A stretch of 64,000 bases of DNA from Mucilaginibacter rubeus (GCF_003286415.2 NZ_CP043450.1:372001-436000); one strand, 5' to 3'. Positions 34,063 through 43,721 are shown, numbered from the stretch's first letter. Notes: a model not told the origin generated them from the sequence alone. Made by a program: numbers and translations.

Positions 34063-35517
34063 ATGAAAAAGCTACTTGTTTTATTGCCACTACTTTCGTT
34101 CGTTTTTTTAGCGAAAGCACAAGATCAGAATGTGCACATCAGTTTGGAAGCTCAGGGTATTGTCACCACGAATAATGTGGTTCCTTTTTGGTTAAGGGCA
34201 AATCAGTTTGGGAGTGTTCCGCTATCGGGAGGTTCCGGTAGCTTGATTGGAAAAATCAGGAAGGATTATGATACAACAAAAACGTTTGGCTGGGGATTTT
34301 CATTTGAAGGTCGGGGCAATGCGGGAAAAGATAGCCGCTTTTCGCTCATTGAAGGATCAATTAAAGCCCATGCGAGTATTTTTGAATTAAAAGCAGGTCG
34401 CTCTAAGGATATTATAGGACTTGCCGATTCAACGCTTTCTTCCGGTTCTTTTTCTGTATCAGGTAACGCCCTGGGTATCCCCAAGGTTAGTTTAAGTATT
34501 CCCGAGTATTACAGTATCCCTGTTTTGGGGAAACTGTTTGCGGTTAAAGCATCATTGGCAAACGGTTATTTGGGAGATGTTAAGGTCAGAGTTGGCGAAA
34601 GGCCAAAAGATTTTAAGGGCTATTATCTTGAAAATACGCTCTACTTTAAAATAGGTAAACCATCCTGGCGATTTAAAGTTCAGGGTGGGTACAATCACGA
34701 AGCCTTGTGGGGAGATGAAAAACGGGTATTCAACAAATTTCAATTATCATCTGCAGAAGCGTATTGGTATGTGCTAACGGGTAAGTTATACCAGGGAAGC
34801 AAAGTTGGTAATCATTTAGGTTCGTTAGATTTTGGAGCAGAATATAGATTTGATGCTTTCACGGTGTTACTGTATCGCCAAAACTTTTATGATATAGGTG
34901 CTTTAAGGTCACTTGCTAATATTAATGATGGATTAAACGGAGTCAGCATTGTTAATAACCGGCCAGGTGCGGGGGATTTTTACTGGAAGAAATTTGTATT
35001 TGAATATCTGTATACTGCAAATCAGGCAGGTATGGTTAGCTCAAAGAAAACAAAATCGGGCGCCGAAAATTATTATAACAACTATGAGTATGAAGAAGGA
35101 TGGTCTTACAACGAAATGGCTTTAGGTAATCCGTTTATAACTACCGTAAATGATGTAAGAAAGAGTCAAATAGGTAATAATAATAAGCAGTTTTTTGTAA
35201 ATAACAGGGTTTTAGCCTTGCATACCGGTGTTCAGTTTTATGCGTTTAACTGGTTTTACACGGGTAAGTTTTCTTACTCGCAAAACATGGGTACTTTTGA
35301 TAATGGTACTGAGCCTTACCGGTCTGTTGGAGGAAAAATAAGAAACCCTTCCAATTACGGAGCGTTCACAAAAGTGAACCAGTATTCGGTTTTTCTTGAA
35401 GGGATCAGGCCATTAAAAAACGGCTATACTGTTGGTTATGATCTGGCCTATGATCATGGAGGGCTGCTTTATAATTCGTTGGGCGTTATCCTGAAAGTAT
35501 CAAAATCATTTATGTAA
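34063..35517 (+). CDS. Wzi-family capsule assembly outer membrane protein
   Basis: Exported outer-membrane barrel of 484 residues in the capsule-assembly Wzi family, which anchors or organises capsular polysaccharide at the cell surface. The ATG at 34063 gives a clean signal peptide (MKKLLVLLPLLSFVFLAKAQ); a frame-open TTG at 34030 would put extra charged residues in front and is not preferred. VPFWLRANQFGSVP (about 40-53) is the family's characteristic start of the mature protein, followed by many amphipathic strands. No other capsule genes adjoin, so it stands alone. Confidence 0.82.
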   Translation: MKKLLVLLPLLSFVFLAKAQDQNVHISLEAQGIVTTNNVVPFWLRANQFGSVPLSGGSGSLIGKIRKDYDTTKTFGWGFSFEGRGNAGKDSRFSLIEGSIKAHASIFELKAGRSKDIIGLADSTLSSGSFSVSGNALGIPKVSLSIPEYYSIPVLGKLFAVKASLANGYLGDVKVRVGERPKDFKGYYLENTLYFKIGKPSWRFKVQGGYNHEALWGDEKRVFNKFQLSSAEAYWYVLTGKLYQGSKVGNHLGSLDFGAEYRFDAFTVLLYRQNFYDIGALRSLANINDGLNGVSIVNNRPGAGDFYWKKFVFEYLYTANQAGMVSSKKTKSGAENYYNNYEYEEGWSYNEMALGNPFITTVNDVRKSQIGNNNKQFFVNNRVLALHTGVQFYAFNWFYTGKFSYSQNMGTFDNGTEPYRSVGGKIRNPSNYGAFTKVNQYSVFLEGIRPLKNGYTVGYDLAYDHGGLLYNSLGVILKVSKSFM

Positions 35518-35610
35518 TTAAAGCCGGGATCGGTATTTATTTGAGACGCTTAGGTTGTCAATGTGTAAAAAATTAGCAAATGCGCTCTTTCACCCAATCT
35601 AATTTCTCAC

Positions 35611-35618
35611 TACCTTAG
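35611..35618 (+). promoter_or_regulatory. -7-like box TACCTTAG before dnaX
   Basis: TACCTTAG is one base off TAnnTTTG. It ends only 5 bases before the GTG start, so transcription from it would give an almost or fully leaderless dnaX mRNA. Confidence 0.4.
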
Positions 35619-35623
35619 CACTT

Positions 35624-37411
35624 GTGGATAATTTCATTGTTTCGGCCCGTAAGTATCGCCCGGCTACTTTTGAAACCGTTGTTGGTCAGCAACATATAAC
35701 CAACACGCTCAAAAATGCTATAAAAAATAACCAGCTGGCACAGGCATTTTTGTTCTGTGGTCCGCGTGGTGTGGGTAAAACTACCTGTGCGCGAATCCTG
35801 GCAAAAACCATTAACTGCACCAATTTGCAACCTAATGGCGAAGCCTGTGGTGAATGCCCGTCATGCAAAGCCTTTGAAAATGGAAATTCCTTCAACGTAC
35901 ATGAGCTTGATGCCGCGTCAAATAACTCTGTTGATGATATCCGGAGCCTGATAGAGCAAGTACGGATCCCACCGCAGGCCGCGCGTTACAAGGTGTATAT
36001 TATTGATGAGGTGCACATGCTATCGCAGGCCGCTTTTAACGCGTTCCTGAAAACGCTGGAAGAGCCGCCTCACTATGCTATATTCATATTAGCCACTACC
36101 GAAAAACACAAGATCCTACCAACCATTCTTTCCCGTTGCCAGATCTTTGATTTTAACCGCATCAGGGTTGAGGATATGGCTAATCACCTGGCATCAATTG
36201 CCGGTAAGGAAAATATTAGCTATGAACCTGATGGTTTGCACATCATAGCCCAGAAAGCCGATGGCGGTTTGCGCGACGCATTGTCGATGTTTGACCAGAT
36301 CGTTAGCTTTTCGGGTGCCAAGGTAACTTATCGGTCGGTTATTGATAACCTGAACATACTTGATTACGATTACTACTTTAATATAACCGAAAGCCTGCTT
36401 AGGGAGGATACCGCCAAAGTATTGCTCTTTTTTGATGAGATCCTTTCACGAGGTTTTGATGGCGCACATTTCATAGCCGGTTTGTCTGAGCATTTCAGGA
36501 ACCTGTTGGTTGGAAAAGATCAATCAACCTTAAAGCTGCTTGAGGTAAGTGATGGCATCAAAACAAAATACCTGCAGCAATCGCAACAGTCATCGGTGTC
36601 GTTTTTGCTTTCGGCTATGAATATTGCCAACCAGTGCGATATCAGTTATAAGCTAAGTAAAAATCAGCGACTACAGGTGGAACTGGCGTTGCTCAAGATG
36701 TGCCACCTGCCATCGGTATTTAACCTGGCAACCACACCACTCACAGTAACGCCCGCAGCCGACGGGGGATTAAAAAAAAAACCTGATACCTCAGCAGTAG
36801 CGCCGGTTAATAATATCCTGGCAAGCTCCACGGTATCGGTAGTGAGTGAAGCAGTACCCGTTTATAAAACTGCCCCTAAAGAGGTAGCTACTCCACCTGT
36901 AACGGTAAAAGAAGCCCCTCCGGCCGAAAAGCCTAAGATAATAATGCCGTTGCGCAGTACACTCACCCCTTCATTAACAGGCGAGGTGAAAACGCAGGAG
37001 CAACTACTTGAAGAGGAAGATCCTTATTTAAAGGGTGATGACAATGAGGATTTTACCATGGATGCCTTCTTGCAATGCTGGAGTGATTTTGCCGCGTTTG
37101 CCAAAAAAGAGGGTAAGAAAAACCTGGTAACCATTTTTACATCAAACGCGCCACGTATGCTAAAACCATATGTTTTTGAGGTAATAGTAGGCAACATGGT
37201 GCAGGAAACCACGTTTAGGGATGAAAAACCTCTTATGCTGAATTATCTGCGCAGCACACTTAAAAATTTTACTATTGATGTAAATGCCCGTGTTGACGAA
37301 CTAAAGGTAGTACGTAAGCCTTATACAGCTCCCGAAAAGTTTCAGCATATGGCCACCCGCAATCCACAGTTATTGGAGTTAAAGAGCAGGTTTAATCTTG
37401 ATTTTGATTAA
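35624..37411 (+). CDS. dnaX: DNA polymerase III subunit tau (gamma/tau)
   Basis: Clamp-loader ATPase subunit of 595 residues. Order: AAA+ module with Walker A GPRGVGKTTCARI (about 45-57), a four-Cys zinc site (CTNLQPNGEACGECPSC region), Walker B IIDEVHMLSQ, sensor 1 LATTEKHK, the SRC arginine-finger motif, then domain III to about 365, a Pro/Ala-rich linker, and the tau-specific C-terminal region. The start is GTG at 35624 (V/M-DNFIVSARKYRP). An A10 tract at 36772-36781 sits exactly at the linker and, on slippage, would give a gamma-like protein of about 387 residues. Confidence 0.94.
   Translation: MDNFIVSARKYRPATFETVVGQQHITNTLKNAIKNNQLAQAFLFCGPRGVGKTTCARILAKTINCTNLQPNGEACGECPSCKAFENGNSFNVHELDAASNNSVDDIRSLIEQVRIPPQAARYKVYIIDEVHMLSQAAFNAFLKTLEEPPHYAIFILATTEKHKILPTILSRCQIFDFNRIRVEDMANHLASIAGKENISYEPDGLHIIAQKADGGLRDALSMFDQIVSFSGAKVTYRSVIDNLNILDYDYYFNITESLLREDTAKVLLFFDEILSRGFDGAHFIAGLSEHFRNLLVGKDQSTLKLLEVSDGIKTKYLQQSQQSSVSFLLSAMNIANQCDISYKLSKNQRLQVELALLKMCHLPSVFNLATTPLTVTPAADGGLKKKPDTSAVAPVNNILASSTVSVVSEAVPVYKTAPKEVATPPVTVKEAPPAEKPKIIMPLRSTLTPSLTGEVKTQEQLLEEEDPYLKGDDNEDFTMDAFLQCWSDFAAFAKKEGKKNLVTIFTSNAPRMLKPYVFEVIVGNMVQETTFRDEKPLMLNYLRSTLKNFTIDVNARVDELKVVRKPYTAPEKFQHMATRNPQLLELKSRFNLDFD
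36764..36786 (+). promoter_or_regulatory. dnaX: Candidate dnaX slippage/frameshift site
   Basis: Ten A (36772-36781) follow a GGGGGA stretch (36764-36769) that resembles a Shine-Dalgarno-like stimulator. In the tau frame the codons are TTA AAA AAA AAA CCT. In the -1 frame (or after one extra A in the mRNA) they become ACC TGA, stopping at 36784-36786. Confidence 0.65.
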
Positions 37412-37489
37412 TGGCACGTTTGGATACTGAGTCGCGGGTATTAATAATACCAACAACTCAGTATCAATAAAAATATTCCCGGTAATTGA

Positions 37490-37912
37490 TTATCTGTCGT
37501 TTTTTGGGTATCCTTCCTCGTCAAGGTCGTCCCTGTCATCTTCAGCAGTATGAGAAAGGGCGGCATCAACGGGATCAACTTCCACACTCTCGCCGTGGTC
37601 AATGTGCATTCCTAATTCGTCTACATCAGTTTCAAGCGAGCGGTCTTCGTCAAATTCGCCCTCAACATCATAGGGGTTTGCCTCATCATAAGTGGAGTTA
37701 AAGTCCTCGCCGTTTTTTGCCGTGGTATGATACGGATCCGGATGGTCATAATCCGGGTCATCACTCTTAACATCGTATTCGTAACTGTTATCGTCCGGAT
37801 TGTAGTTCAGGTTTTCCTCATCAATGGTTTCACCCAGCTCATCTTTTAGTGTTTCGTCGCGATCAGGCAGCTCGTCGTTAAAACCTGCGTCGTCAATTTG
37901 ATCGTTGTTCAT
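37490..37912 (-). CDS. Hyperacidic protein, unknown
   Basis: Predicted 140-residue soluble protein with no recognised domain, no signal peptide and very high Asp/Glu content (LPDRDETLKDELGETIDEEN, DVEGEFDEDRSLETDVDELG, AEDDRDDLDEEGYPKNDR). Tyr and Asn are also frequent; it is likely disordered. It is convergent with dnaX. Low-complexity acidic proteins of this type recur in Sphingobacteriaceae with no known function, as far as I can tell. Confidence 0.6.
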   Translation of the reverse strand: MNNDQIDDAGFNDELPDRDETLKDELGETIDEENLNYNPDDNSYEYDVKSDDPDYDHPDPYHTTAKNGEDFNSTYDEANPYDVEGEFDEDRSLETDVDELGMHIDHGESVEVDPVDAALSHTAEDDRDDLDEEGYPKNDR

Positions 37913-37999
37913 AGGTCTGTGTTTTTATAGTATAAATATACACAGTAAAAACCCTGCCAAAAAAACAAACTGATTAAAAAAAAGATTTTTACGTAAAGC

Positions 38000-38710
38000 T
38001 TAATAATGGATCTGTTTGCGGTACGAAGTAACGCCGCCAATAGCAAATTTAAAGCCTAAGGTAACCTGCGAATAGGCATCATTATGAGCGCCGGCAACAT
38101 ATCCGTCAAGGTTATCGCCCATAATAAAGTTGTATTGATAGCCCAGGTCAATTTTAACAGAAGGTTGGTTGTAGCTGTTAAAGAATTTAAATTCATACCC
38201 TAATCTAACTGGTATAAATATTTCATTTGTTTTAGGTTCAAATGGCAAAACCTGGTTGTACGCTAATAAAAGAGCGTCATCCGTTCTGTATACAATGTTG
38301 TTATTAATATAGCCCAAACCTGATGACAGGTAAAGGTTTTTAAAGGCATTAGCTATAGCGCTTTGCGAATAGTCAATTAATTCGCCGGCCTGCACCTGCA
38401 CCCTGAATGAGTAGGCGCTGAAATGATTTTCAAACTGCCTTTGTGTTGTAGTGTTTGGAGAGCCACCTTTTAATCTGCCCACCTCTACATTAAATATATA
38501 ATTAATGAATGGGCTTTGATTGTAAGTAAAGTTAAGATTTATGGAAGGTGTTGTTTTTAGGGTTTGCACATCGGCCGAACTGGCCTGGTTAATACCTGCG
38601 GCAAAACCAACATCATATTGTGCATAGTCGAACCCAATCTGGGCTTTGGCTAAAAACGAAACAGAACACAACAGGATTATAAAGGAGGTTTTTAGTATCA
38701 GTTTTATCAT
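38000..38710 (-). CDS. Outer membrane beta-barrel protein
   Basis: Exported protein of 236 residues with a signal peptide ending at LAKAQ (about residue 24). The mature part alternates hydrophobic and polar residues with many aromatic ones, as in small outer-membrane barrels (for example LNLNFTYNQSP, YLSSGLGYI, IPVRLGYEFKF, KIDLGYQYNF, QVTLGFKFAIGG). It resembles PorT-like/OmpW-like barrels generally; I do not recognise a specific family. It is single and transcribed away from icd. Confidence 0.65.
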   Translation of the reverse strand: MIKLILKTSFIILLCSVSFLAKAQIGFDYAQYDVGFAAGINQASSADVQTLKTTPSINLNFTYNQSPFINYIFNVEVGRLKGGSPNTTTQRQFENHFSAYSFRVQVQAGELIDYSQSAIANAFKNLYLSSGLGYINNNIVYRTDDALLLAYNQVLPFEPKTNEIFIPVRLGYEFKFFNSYNQPSVKIDLGYQYNFIMGDNLDGYVAGAHNDAYSQVTLGFKFAIGGVTSYRKQIHY

Positions 38711-38882
38711 AATAAACGTTAACCCCGGCTAAAAGGAGTTTGTTTTATGGTAAGCATTTTGTTTTAGTAAAAATAGCACCAAAGTTTATAAAAACAACAA
38801 TACCCGCGTTAATAATTGTCATAATAACGAAATGTGTGATTTTTCATTGCATTATTTGATAAAATTCATAAAGTCTATTTTA

Positions 38883-38890
38883 TATATTTG
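38883..38890 (+). promoter_or_regulatory. -7 box TATATTTG upstream of icd
   Basis: Exact TAnnTTTG match 30 bases before the ATG at 38921. A TTTG at 38855-38858 is 24 bases upstream, longer than the usual 19-20. Confidence 0.5.
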
Positions 38891-38920
38891 GCCGTTTGTA
38901 AAACAAAAACCACATCAGGC

Positions 38921-40150
38921 ATGTCAAAAATAAAAGTAGAAAATCCGGTAGTTGAACTGGATGGAGATGAAATGACCCGCATTATCTGGAAATTCATCAA
39001 AGACAAATTGATTACACCGTATCTTGATCTTGATATCAAATACTACGATTTAGGTATTGAGTACCGCGACCAAACCGACGACCAGGTTACTATTGATGCA
39101 GCTAACGCTATTAAACAATATGGTGTTGGTATCAAATGTGCTACTATTACTCCCGACGAAGCAAGGGTTGCTGAATTTGGATTAAAACAAATGTGGAAAT
39201 CACCTAACGGAACTATCCGTAACATTTTAGATGGTACTGTTTTCCGTGAGCCAATCGTTATGTCAAACGTACCTCGTTTAGTACCTAACTGGACAGCACC
39301 TATCTGCATTGGCCGTCATGCTTTTGGCGATCAATACCGCGCTACCGATTTCTTAACTAAAGGTAAAGGCAAACTTACCGTTAAATTTACTCCAGAAGAT
39401 GGCGGCCCAGAGCAGTCATATGAGGTATTTAACTTTAAAGGTGATGGTGTTGCATTAACCATGTACAATACCGATGAGTCTATCAGAGGCTTTGCCCATG
39501 CTTGCTTTAACCAGGCTTTAATGAAAGGCTGGCCTTTATACCTTTCAACTAAAAATACGATCCTTAAAAAATATGATGGCCGCTTCAAAGATATTTTTGA
39601 AGAGATCTATCAAAGTGATTACAAACAAAAGTTTGATGCTGCCGGCATCACTTATGAGCACCGCTTAATTGACGACATGGTTGCATCGGCCCTGAAATGG
39701 AACGGTAACTTTGTTTGGGCTTGTAAAAACTATGATGGCGACGTACAGTCTGACACCGTAGCTCAAGGCTTTGGTTCATTAGGTTTAATGACCTCAACCC
39801 TGGTTACCCCGGATGGTACTGTAATGGAAGCTGAAGCAGCTCACGGTACAGTAACCCGTCACTATCGTGACCACCAGGCTGGTAAACCAACTTCAACTAA
39901 CCCAATCGCGTCAATTTTCGCGTGGACAAGAGGTTTGGAATTCCGCGGTATCCTGGATAAAAATCAGGAACTGATTGATTTCTGCAAAGCTTTGGAAGAA
40001 GTTTGTATCGAAACTGTTGAAAGTGGCAAAATGACCAAAGATTTGGCCATCACCATTAAACCCAAAGTGGAGCACGGTACTGATTACCTGTACACCGAAG
40101 AGTTTTTGGCTGCAATTGACGAAAACCTGAAAAAACGCTTAGGCAAGTAA
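38921..40150 (+). CDS. icd: NADP-dependent isocitrate dehydrogenase
   Basis: TCA-cycle enzyme converting isocitrate to 2-oxoglutarate with NADP+. The 409-residue protein is of the eukaryote-like homodimeric type: [14 protein letters not shown] near the start, the substrate-binding [19 protein letters not shown] block (about 95-113), [28 protein letters not shown] with metal-binding Asp residues, and [15 protein letters not shown] with NADP-specific residues. The ATG at 38921 (MSKIKVENP) gives the family-like start; an earlier TTG at 38888 overlaps the promoter box. A strong terminator follows. Confidence 0.96.
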   Translation: MSKIKVENPVVELDGDEMTRIIWKFIKDKLITPYLDLDIKYYDLGIEYRDQTDDQVTIDAANAIKQYGVGIKCATITPDEARVAEFGLKQMWKSPNGTIRNILDGTVFREPIVMSNVPRLVPNWTAPICIGRHAFGDQYRATDFLTKGKGKLTVKFTPEDGGPEQSYEVFNFKGDGVALTMYNTDESIRGFAHACFNQALMKGWPLYLSTKNTILKKYDGRFKDIFEEIYQSDYKQKFDAAGITYEHRLIDDMVASALKWNGNFVWACKNYDGDVQSDTVAQGFGSLGLMTSTLVTPDGTVMEAEAAHGTVTRHYRDHQAGKPTSTNPIASIFAWTRGLEFRGILDKNQELIDFCKALEEVCIETVESGKMTKDLAITIKPKVEHGTDYLYTEEFLAAIDENLKKRLGK

Positions 40151-40171
40151 TTACCTACAAGTTTAATATAG

Positions 40172-40203
40172 AAAAGCCCATGCATTAGCATGGGCTTTTT
40201 TGT
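40172..40203 (+). terminator. Terminator after icd
   Basis: Perfect 12-bp stem AAAAGCCCATGC / GCATGGGCTTTT with a short ATTA loop and T run. Confidence 0.92.
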
Positions 40204-40257
40204 TATACAATATGTTAAGTAAATCAATTTAGCATTTTCAATTATCTATTTAACTCC

Positions 40258-40265
40258 TAACTTAG
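40258..40265 (+). promoter_or_regulatory. -7-like box TAACTTAG before manA
   Basis: TAACTTAG is one base off TAnnTTTG and lies 20 bases before the start codon. The same octamer precedes the small ORF upstream of hmgA. Confidence 0.35.
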
Positions 40266-40285
40266 CAGTCAAAATACTCAACACT

Positions 40286-41266
40286 ATGTCGGCATTATAT
40301 CCGTTAAAATTCAAAACCATATATAAGGATAAAATATGGGGCGGTCAAAAGATCAAAACCTATTTGCATAAAGATTTTGGCAGCTTGCCAAACTGTGGCG
40401 AAACCTGGGAAATATCAGGCGTAAAATCTGATGTTTCGGTAGTAGCATCTGGCGCGCTTGAAGGCGAGTCATTGGCCGATTTGCTGGAGCAATATAAAGA
40501 CGAACTGGTTGGTAAAAAGGTTTACGATCATTTTGGCAATATCTTCCCTTTATTGGTGAAATTTATTGATGCCAATGATGATCTTTCTGTACAGGTACAC
40601 CCTGATGATAAACTGGCAAAAGAGCGTCATAACTCATTTGGTAAAACCGAAATGTGGTATATCATCGAGGCCGATCCTGGTTCGACGTTGATTACCGGCT
40701 TTAACCAGGAAATGACCGAGCAAAAATATGTAGATGCTTTAAACAGCGGACACATTATGGATATCCTGAACAAGGAGAAGGCCGTTGCCGACGATGTTTT
40801 CTTTTTGCCTGCAGGCAGGGTACACACCATTGGTAAAGGATTACTGATTGCCGAAATTCAGCAAACATCAGATATTACCTATCGTATTTATGATTTTGAT
40901 CGTGTTGATGACAAAGGTCAGAAACGTGAATTACATACCGAAGAGGCCCTTGCCGCTATTGATTACAAACATTACGACGAGTACAAAACGCAATACGAGC
41001 CTAAAAAGAATGAAACAGTAAAGTTGGTTACCTGCCCTTACTTTACAACCAATGTGCTTGATTTTGACGAAAGTACATCTAAAGACTATTCGGCCCTGGA
41101 TTCATTTGTTATCCATGTTTGTGTTGCAGGCGGTTACACTGTAAAATATAACAACGAGGCATATGCCGTTAAAATGGGCGAGTGTATCCTGTTGCCAAAA
41201 AGCATTGATAAAATTGAATTGGAAACAACCGGTGGCTTTAAAATTCTGGAAAGCTATATCGAATAA
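40286..41266 (+). CDS. manA: Mannose-6-phosphate isomerase, class I
   Basis: Zn-dependent cupin isomerase interconverting mannose 6-phosphate and fructose 6-phosphate, supplying mannose for surface sugars. Zn ligands are visible in QVHPDD (about 95-100), GKTEMWYII (Glu) and GRVHTIGKG (His, about 178-186). KIWGGQKI and CGETWEISG near the N-terminus are family motifs. At 326 residues it belongs to the short, one-and-a-half cupin form common in Bacteroidota and Firmicutes. Confidence 0.92.
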   Translation: MSALYPLKFKTIYKDKIWGGQKIKTYLHKDFGSLPNCGETWEISGVKSDVSVVASGALEGESLADLLEQYKDELVGKKVYDHFGNIFPLLVKFIDANDDLSVQVHPDDKLAKERHNSFGKTEMWYIIEADPGSTLITGFNQEMTEQKYVDALNSGHIMDILNKEKAVADDVFFLPAGRVHTIGKGLLIAEIQQTSDITYRIYDFDRVDDKGQKRELHTEEALAAIDYKHYDEYKTQYEPKKNETVKLVTCPYFTTNVLDFDESTSKDYSALDSFVIHVCVAGGYTVKYNNEAYAVKMGECILLPKSIDKIELETTGGFKILESYIE

Positions 41267-41285
41267 TTAACACGTATACACCTGC

Positions 41286-41762
41286 ATGTATAAAAAACGA
41301 ATAACCTTTTTTAGCCTTGTCCTAACAGTATTGTTTGCCGGTAATAGCTGCAAAAAGGAAAACAGTAATCCCAAAAGCGCATATGCTGGTAAATATGTGC
41401 TTATATCTAAAACCGATTTTGACACCAGCACGGGTGCTTCCGAAACATATACAAGCACAGTTTCGCCATGTTTGAGCGATAACCAAACTACGCTTAAAGA
41501 CGATGGAACCTGGACCGGGGGTTACGTAGGGGCGGAAGATTGTTATGTTTCAAGAACACCGAATAGCGTTACTATAATAGGGGCAAAAGGTGATGCTGCC
41601 GCAGGTCAGTGGGTAATGAGTGGCAGTAACAGGATAAAATTTACCGTTTCGGGCAACAACGCCTCATATGGGCAATTGAGTAATGTGGGTGGAAAAGTTC
41701 AGCTTACATTTAAGGATACTTCTCAAAACTTTATATCCACATCGGTTTTGGTAAAACAATAA
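41286..41762 (+). CDS. Lipocalin-like lipoprotein, unknown function
   Basis: Predicted lipoprotein of 158 residues with a signal sequence and lipobox Cys22 (FAGNSCKKE). The mature part has a Gly/Ser/Thr-rich, beta-rich pattern (AGKYVLISKTDFDTSTG, LKDDGTWTGGYVGAEDC, VQLTFKDTSQNF) resembling the lipocalin-like lipoproteins of this phylum that begin with a 'GxW/Y' strand. It has two further Cys residues (PCLSD and EDCYV) that could form a disulfide. It follows manA by 19 bases; no functional link is evident. Confidence 0.65.
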   Translation: MYKKRITFFSLVLTVLFAGNSCKKENSNPKSAYAGKYVLISKTDFDTSTGASETYTSTVSPCLSDNQTTLKDDGTWTGGYVGAEDCYVSRTPNSVTIIGAKGDAAAGQWVMSGSNRIKFTVSGNNASYGQLSNVGGKVQLTFKDTSQNFISTSVLVKQ

Positions 41763-41766
41763 AAAG

Positions 41767-41793
41767 CAATACGGAACATCATGTTCCGTATTG
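41767..41793. terminator. Bidirectional terminator between convergent genes
   Basis: Perfect inverted repeat CAATACGGAACAT / ATGTTCCGTATTG with a one-base centre. It overlaps the stop of the minus-strand receiver gene and follows the lipoprotein stop. Confidence 0.7.
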
Positions 41794-42222
41794 TCTTATT
41801 CTTTCGTTTGCCTGATACTGGGTTTGAGAAAAAATTTCTGTAAGCTGACTGATCTTTACAGGCTTAAAAATATAGTCGGCAACTTCCGGAATACTTTTAG
41901 CCCGGTGGATATCGTTGAGATCAAGAGAGGGGCTCACGATATATACAGTAATGTTTTTCCCTAATTGTGGCTTTAATTTCGCAAATTCATTCATAAACTC
42001 CCATCCATCCATTACGGGCATATTAATGTCCAGTAATATCAAATCCGGCAATTGTTGATCTTCGTTTGCATTTTTTAGTGCGTTAATGCCCTCTTGTCCG
42101 TTAATAAAGTGACTTAAATTGGTATTCACCCCCTTTATGCCTATCAGTTTTTTCAGGCCGTAAACATAAATGCTGTCATCGTCCACAATCCAGGTGTTTG
42201 TGGAATTTCGCTCTTCAATCAT
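41779..42222 (-). CDS. Single-domain response regulator
   Basis: CheY-like receiver protein of 147 residues with no output domain. Acidic pocket DDD at 14-16, phospho-acceptor Asp65 in LILLDINMPVMDG, a Ser in place of the usual switch Thr (IVSPSLD), and Lys in IFKPVKI. It lies 17 bases after a PAS histidine kinase gene in the same direction and is likely its partner. It probably acts by protein-protein contact. Confidence 0.9.
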   Translation of the reverse strand: MIEERNSTNTWIVDDDSIYVYGLKKLIGIKGVNTNLSHFINGQEGINALKNANEDQQLPDLILLDINMPVMDGWEFMNEFAKLKPQLGKNITVYIVSPSLDLNDIHRAKSIPEVADYIFKPVKISQLTEIFSQTQYQANERIRQYGT

Positions 42223-42239
42223 CTCTCCGTATTTGTAAA

Positions 42240-43721
42240 TTATACCAACCTGATAGTAAATTTTGTGCCAGCATTTACAGTGCTGTCAACTTTAATGCTA
42301 CCGCCTAACGCTTCAACCTGGTTGCGGGTTATAAACAAGCCAATTCCCTTGGCGTCACTGTTGTTATGGAATGTTTTATACATTCCGAAGAGCTTGTCGC
42401 CATACCGTTCAAGATCGATACCCAGGCCGTTATCTTCAAAAATGAGATATATGTGGTTTCCTTCGGCCAGCGTGTAACATTTTATGATGGGTTGCCTTTC
42501 CGGGCTGCTATATTTTAACGAGTTGGTAAGCAGGTTTTGCAAAATGCTTTCCATATAAGCCGGGATGTAACTAATTTCACGGCATTGGGTAAAGTCCCAT
42601 TCAACACGGGCGTTTATAGCCTCGATGTTATTTTTTAACGCTGAGCAAATAGTCCTGAACATCGGCTCCAATTCAACTACCTTCCGTTCCTTTGTAATTT
42701 CGGTCTGGATCTTAACTATTTCATTAATGTGCTCAATGGTGCCATCCAAACTTTCACTGATAGCTTTGATGTGCGAAAAGATCTCCTCCCGCTCTTCCCG
42801 GGCGTCTGCCTGCTCAAACAGGTTCACCATAAACTGAAGGTTCCCTGTATGCGAACGGAGATTATGCGATACGATGTACGCGAAATTTTGCAAACGGCGA
42901 TTCTGGTCCGTAAGCAGATTTATGGATTGCTCCAGCTTAAGCAGCTTTCTTTTATCGCTGTCGATATCCTGAACAATCCCTTTAATAGCGGTGCATTTAC
43001 CAAAGTGGTTAATTACCGGTACGGCCTTCACTTTTAGCCAAAGCATATTGTTTTTGGCCGATCGTAAAAGCAGATCGATATCAAAAGGCCGGCTGTGGTT
43101 GATAGTATTATTAACAGCGTTTTGTAAAACCGGGCGGTACGGAGGCTCAAAAAAGCTGATAAACTCTTCAACGCTCAGGTTTAAGTGGTTCTGGAGATCA
43201 AACAACTCATAAACCTGTTTTGACAATACAATGGTATTAACGTTTTGCGTGTCAATTTCCCAAATGCCCAAGCGGGCTGTTTTAAAGGCATCATCATTTG
43301 TAGCCTGATTGTGGGCCGATAATAAATCGTTGTGCTTGTAGCGGTTGATATTTATAAGCGAACCGTAAACGATACTGCCGTTTTCGTCATCCTGCTTCCT
43401 GATGGTAGTTTCAAACCATTGGTAGCCATTTTTTTTGGTTAAAAAACGTAACTGAAGGGGAGTTGTATCGTCGGTTACCCTGTTGTTGATTGCGTTGGTA
43501 AAAGCAGGCTTATCGCCATGGTAAAGCAGGTGCTCAAAAAAAGTATTGACAGAACATTCAATTTCATTGAACTGATAGCCTAATACAGCATAAAAGCCAG
43601 ATGACCATTTTACTTCCCTGGTATTGAAATTATATTGCCAAATACCCGTATCCAGATCATTGATCAAAGGGGTAAGATGAATGTCATCGCCAGAAAGTTT
43701 ACCCTTTTCCGAAAAACTCAT
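42240..43721 (-). CDS. PAS-domain sensor histidine kinase
   Basis: Soluble sensor kinase of 493 residues. Two PAS-type domains cover about 20-140 (GIWQYNFNTREVKWS) and 150-265 (ARLGIWEIDTQN, ending AIKGIVQDID), followed by a short coiled coil, the phospho-acceptor helix with His286 (YIVSHNLRSHTGNLQ), and an HATPase domain with the N box (LLTNSLKYSS), DNGLGIDL and GIGLFITRNQVEALGG. There is no membrane segment, so the signal is internal. Its stop is 17 bases from the receiver gene downstream. Confidence 0.9.
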   Translation of the reverse strand: MSFSEKGKLSGDDIHLTPLINDLDTGIWQYNFNTREVKWSSGFYAVLGYQFNEIECSVNTFFEHLLYHGDKPAFTNAINNRVTDDTTPLQLRFLTKKNGYQWFETTIRKQDDENGSIVYGSLININRYKHNDLLSAHNQATNDDAFKTARLGIWEIDTQNVNTIVLSKQVYELFDLQNHLNLSVEEFISFFEPPYRPVLQNAVNNTINHSRPFDIDLLLRSAKNNMLWLKVKAVPVINHFGKCTAIKGIVQDIDSDKRKLLKLEQSINLLTDQNRRLQNFAYIVSHNLRSHTGNLQFMVNLFEQADAREEREEIFSHIKAISESLDGTIEHINEIVKIQTEITKERKVVELEPMFRTICSALKNNIEAINARVEWDFTQCREISYIPAYMESILQNLLTNSLKYSSPERQPIIKCYTLAEGNHIYLIFEDNGLGIDLERYGDKLFGMYKTFHNNSDAKGIGLFITRNQVEALGGSIKVDSTVNAGTKFTIRLV

